Shown: positions 61,916 through 64,000 of the stretch, one piece after another
Layout of the letters: every line of letters begins with the position of its first letter
Position numbering within the stretch: the stretch's first letter is position 1
NCBI RefSeq assembly: GCF_023369855.1
Contig: NZ_JAMBPP010000007.1
Span: forward strand, 1 to 64,000
Length of the DNA: 64,000 nucleotides
Reading direction: 5' to 3'
Source of the DNA: Actinotalea alkalitolerans
GTDB lineage: Bacteria > Actinomycetota > Actinomycetes > Actinomycetales > Cellulomonadaceae
Made by a program: the position numbers and the translations under genes
The notes under the pieces: model-generated
What the model saw: the letters and a program-made list of their open reading frames with translations, nothing else
Database searches by the model: none
Told to the model about the DNA's origin: nothing

Positions 61916-64000
61916 TCACCTCGACGCGGCGCCGTCCGGCATCGTCGCGAGGACCGCGTCGAGGAGTCGGACCGCGGCAGCCTTCTCGAGCGGGCTGTTG
62001 CTGTTGCCGCACTTGGGTGACTGGATGCACGCCGGGCACCCGGTCGTGCAGGTGCATCCCGCGATCGCGTCGCGCGTCGCGCGCAGCCAGGTCCGGCCGA
62101 GGTGGAACCCGCGCTCGGCGAAGCCCGCCCCACCGGGATGGCCGTCGTAGACGAACACGGTCGCGCAGCCGGTGTCCACGTGGAGGGCGGTGGAGACCCC
62201 ACCCAGGTCCCACCGGTCACAGGTGGCGAGCAGGGGCAGCAGCCCGATCGAGGCGTGCTCGGCGGCGTGCAGCGCCCCCGGGGCCTCGTCCTCGTCGATC
62301 CCGGCCTCGGCCAGCACCGACGCCGGGGCCGTCCACCACACCGCAGTGGTGGTCAGGGTGCGTGCCGGGAGGTCGAGCACCTCACCTCCGACGACCGTCA
62401 TCTCCGGCAGCCGACGGCGCTGGTAGCTGATCACCTGGGTGGTGACGTCCACGGTGCCCAGACCCCAGGTCACCGGGCCGGTGTGCCGCTCCTCGCGAAC
62501 CCCCCGGATCTCGATCGAGGTCACCCATCGGGACCACGTGCCGTAGTCCACGCTGCGCGGACGGACGAGGGCGACGGATCCCTCCAGGTCGAGGTCCTCG
62601 ACCACGAAGGTCTCGCCCTGGTGCACGTACACCGCACCAGGGTGGACGGTCGAGTCGGCGGCCCCGGCGTCCACGGTGCCCAGCAGCCGGCCGGTACGTC
62701 CCTCGACGACGCGCACGGGGTCGCCCCCCGACCCGCGGAGGTCGGTCAGGCGCGCGGCCGGCTCGTGGTGGGTCCAGTACCAGCCCGAGGAGCGGCGGCG
62801 CAGGGCACCTCGTTCGACCAGCACGTCGAGCAGCTCCTCGGTCCCGGGCCCGAAGACCGCGAGGTCCTCGCGACGGAGCGGGAGCTCGGCGGCGGCGGCG
62901 CACAGGTGCGGGCCCAGGACGTAGGGGTTGGTCGGGTCGAAGACCGTCGCCTCCACCGGGCGGTCGAAGATCGCCTCGGGGTGGTTGACCAGGTAGGTGT
63001 CCAACGGGTCCTCACGGGCGATGAGGGCGACCAGGCCCTCGGCCCCCGCGCGCCCGGCCCGGCCGGCCTGCTGCCACAGCGACACCCGGGTCCCGGGCCA
63101 TCCGGCGATCAGCACGGCGTCGAGCCCCGTGATGTCCACCCCGAGCTCGAGGGCGTTGGTCGTGGCCAGCGCCCGCAGCGCCCCTGAGCGGATGCCCTCC
63201 TCGAGGGCGCGCCGCTCCTCGGGCAGGTACCCGCCGCGGTAGGCCGCGACCGAGCGGCCAAGTCCCGGGCGCACCTGGTTCAGGTGGTCCCGCGTCGTGC
63301 TCGCGACCGACTCCGCGGCCCGTCGGGAACGGGTGAAGGCCAGCGTGCGGGCTCCCGCGAGGGTGAGGTCTGCCAGCAGGTCGGCCATCTCGGCGGTGGC
63401 CGTCCGGTGGGTCGGTGCCGTGGGGGTGGTCGGGCCACGCACCACGGAGGCCCCGCTCCCGCCCGTGGGACCGGTAGCGCCCACGAGACCGGCGCCAGTG
63501 CTGTCGTCGGCGGTGTCGAGCCCGTCGGGCTGGACCGCGAGCCCGGGGAGCTCGGGTGGCTGCCACAGGGCGAAGGTCTTGCGACCGCGGGGAGAGGTGT
63601 CGTCGGTGATCGCGACGACGTCCTGGGCGGCGACGCCCAGCAGCCGGGATGCGCTCTGGGCGGGGTCCGCGGTGGTGGCCGAGGCGAGGACGACCGTCGG
63701 CGCGGCCCCGTAGTGAGCGGCGAGCCGGAGCAGGCGCCGCAGCACCGCGGCCACGTGCGCCCCGAACACCCCGCGGAAGGCGTGGCTCTCGTCCACGACG
63801 ACGAACCGCAGCGAGCGCAGCAGCCGCACCCACCGGCGGTGCCCGGGCAGCAGCGAGAAGTGCAGCAGGTCCGGGTTGGTCAGCACGACGTCGGCGTGGT
63901 CCTGGATCCACCGTCGGTCGGAGAGGTCGGTGTCGCCGTCGCAGGTCGCGGCTCGTAGGTCGCCGGTGCCCGAGGCGCTCACCAGGCGGTCGAGCCCGGT
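61916..64000 (-). CDS. DEAH-box helicase with C-terminal DUF1998 domain (5' end outside window)
   Basis: At least 694 residues; the start lies beyond 64000. Visible motifs: DVVLTNPDLLHFSLLPGH, Walker B VVVDESHAFRGVFGAH, SATTADP, then the second RecA lobe with LAFTRSRRAAESVAST, YRGGYLPEERRALEEG, ATNALELGVDITGLD and QQAGRAGRAG. The C-terminus has the DUF1998 region ending in CTCTTGCPACIQSPKCGNSN, a four-Cys cluster seen in MrfA/YprA-type helicases that help repair damaged DNA. It converges on the Tad operon, the conserved actinobacterial arrangement (Rv3649 in M. tuberculosis). Confidence 0.92.
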   Translation of the reverse strand, partial: TGLDRLVSASGTGDLRAATCDGDTDLSDRRWIQDHADVVLTNPDLLHFSLLPGHRRWVRLLRSLRFVVVDESHAFRGVFGAHVAAVLRRLLRLAAHYGAAPTVVLASATTADPAQSASRLLGVAAQDVVAITDDTSPRGRKTFALWQPPELPGLAVQPDGLDTADDSTGAGLVGATGPTGGSGASVVRGPTTPTAPTHRTATAEMADLLADLTLAGARTLAFTRSRRAAESVASTTRDHLNQVRPGLGRSVAAYRGGYLPEERRALEEGIRSGALRALATTNALELGVDITGLDAVLIAGWPGTRVSLWQQAGRAGRAGAEGLVALIAREDPLDTYLVNHPEAIFDRPVEATVFDPTNPYVLGPHLCAAAAELPLRREDLAVFGPGTEELLDVLVERGALRRRSSGWYWTHHEPAARLTDLRGSGGDPVRVVEGRTGRLLGTVDAGAADSTVHPGAVYVHQGETFVVEDLDLEGSVALVRPRSVDYGTWSRWVTSIEIRGVREERHTGPVTWGLGTVDVTTQVISYQRRRLPEMTVVGGEVLDLPARTLTTTAVWWTAPASVLAEAGIDEDEAPGALHAAEHASIGLLPLLATCDRWDLGGVSTALHVDTGCATVFVYDGHPGGAGFAERGFHLGRTWLRATRDAIAGCTCTTGCPACIQSPKCGNSNSPLEKAAAVRLLDAVLATMPDGAASR

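Noticed and set aside
61916-63982. Complete helicase gene starting at 63982
   Set aside because: The frame stays open to the window edge and the first RecA lobe motifs (Walker A) are missing, so the gene begins outside the window.

Overview
The window is about 64 kb of very GC-rich, densely packed chromosome from an actinobacterium. Mycothiol synthase, a MutT1-type Nudix/phosphatase fusion beside polyphosphate kinase, DUF1918/DUF1876 and DUF2510 proteins, a SigK/RskA pair and the actinobacterial Tad locus with its neighbouring DEAH helicase all point to Actinomycetia. Gene content and style fit the Micrococcales (a Cellulomonas-like organism is plausible), but the genus cannot be fixed from sequence alone. 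I found no rRNA, tRNA, CRISPR array, transposase or phage gene, so this looks like core chromosome with a few decayed remnants.

Layout. 1-8.3 kb: start of a Dps-like gene, a secreted M28 peptidase, a small CVCG protein divergent from a GAF-EAL protein across a 12-bp inverted repeat, and a 1517-residue membrane protein. 8.4-11.2 kb: malQ, flanked by two apparent gene remnants (one FtsH-like), and a DoxX-like gene. 11.4-17.1 kb: a five-gene operon of lipoprotein, two permeases, ATPase and a metallophosphoesterase, probably importing and processing a phosphorus-containing or metal substrate. 17-27.3 kb: single genes, including an EEP hydrolase, a Ycf46-like AAA ATPase, a MEDS/HATPase regulator, a CmtR-like sensor coupled to a CDF metal exporter, a 5'-3' exonuclease, AIM24, flavodoxin, DUF1697 and an M50-like protease.

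27.3-36.3 kb is a cyclic-di-GMP block: a GGDEF-EAL protein and two overlapping paralogues that fuse a LacI-type sugar-binding domain to PAS-GGDEF-EAL. With the GAF-EAL gene at 2.4 kb the window holds four such enzymes. Upstream of the block lie three perfect 34-bp tandem repeats, shared with the divergent DEAD-box helicase. 38-42.8 kb: an acyltransferase, rskA-sigK, a duplicated-domain lipoprotein with a SigK-like promoter, msrB and a conserved unknown gene. 42.9-54.9 kb: a structured element, mutT1-ppk, mshD, acsA, a Pro-rich membrane protein, an OFA-type transporter with a 57-residue partner, an old-yellow-enzyme and a malic enzyme.

55-64 kb: a degenerate Fic-fold gene, a HAD-IB phosphatase and a Tad pilus operon (CpaE/Ssd-like, TadA, TadB, TadC, pilin, two TadE-like proteins) converging on a DUF1998 DEAH helicase that runs off the window end. 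Most operons show 4-base start/stop overlaps, which implies translational coupling. Start sites were chosen by ribosome-binding site and conserved N-terminus, and uncertain ones are flagged.
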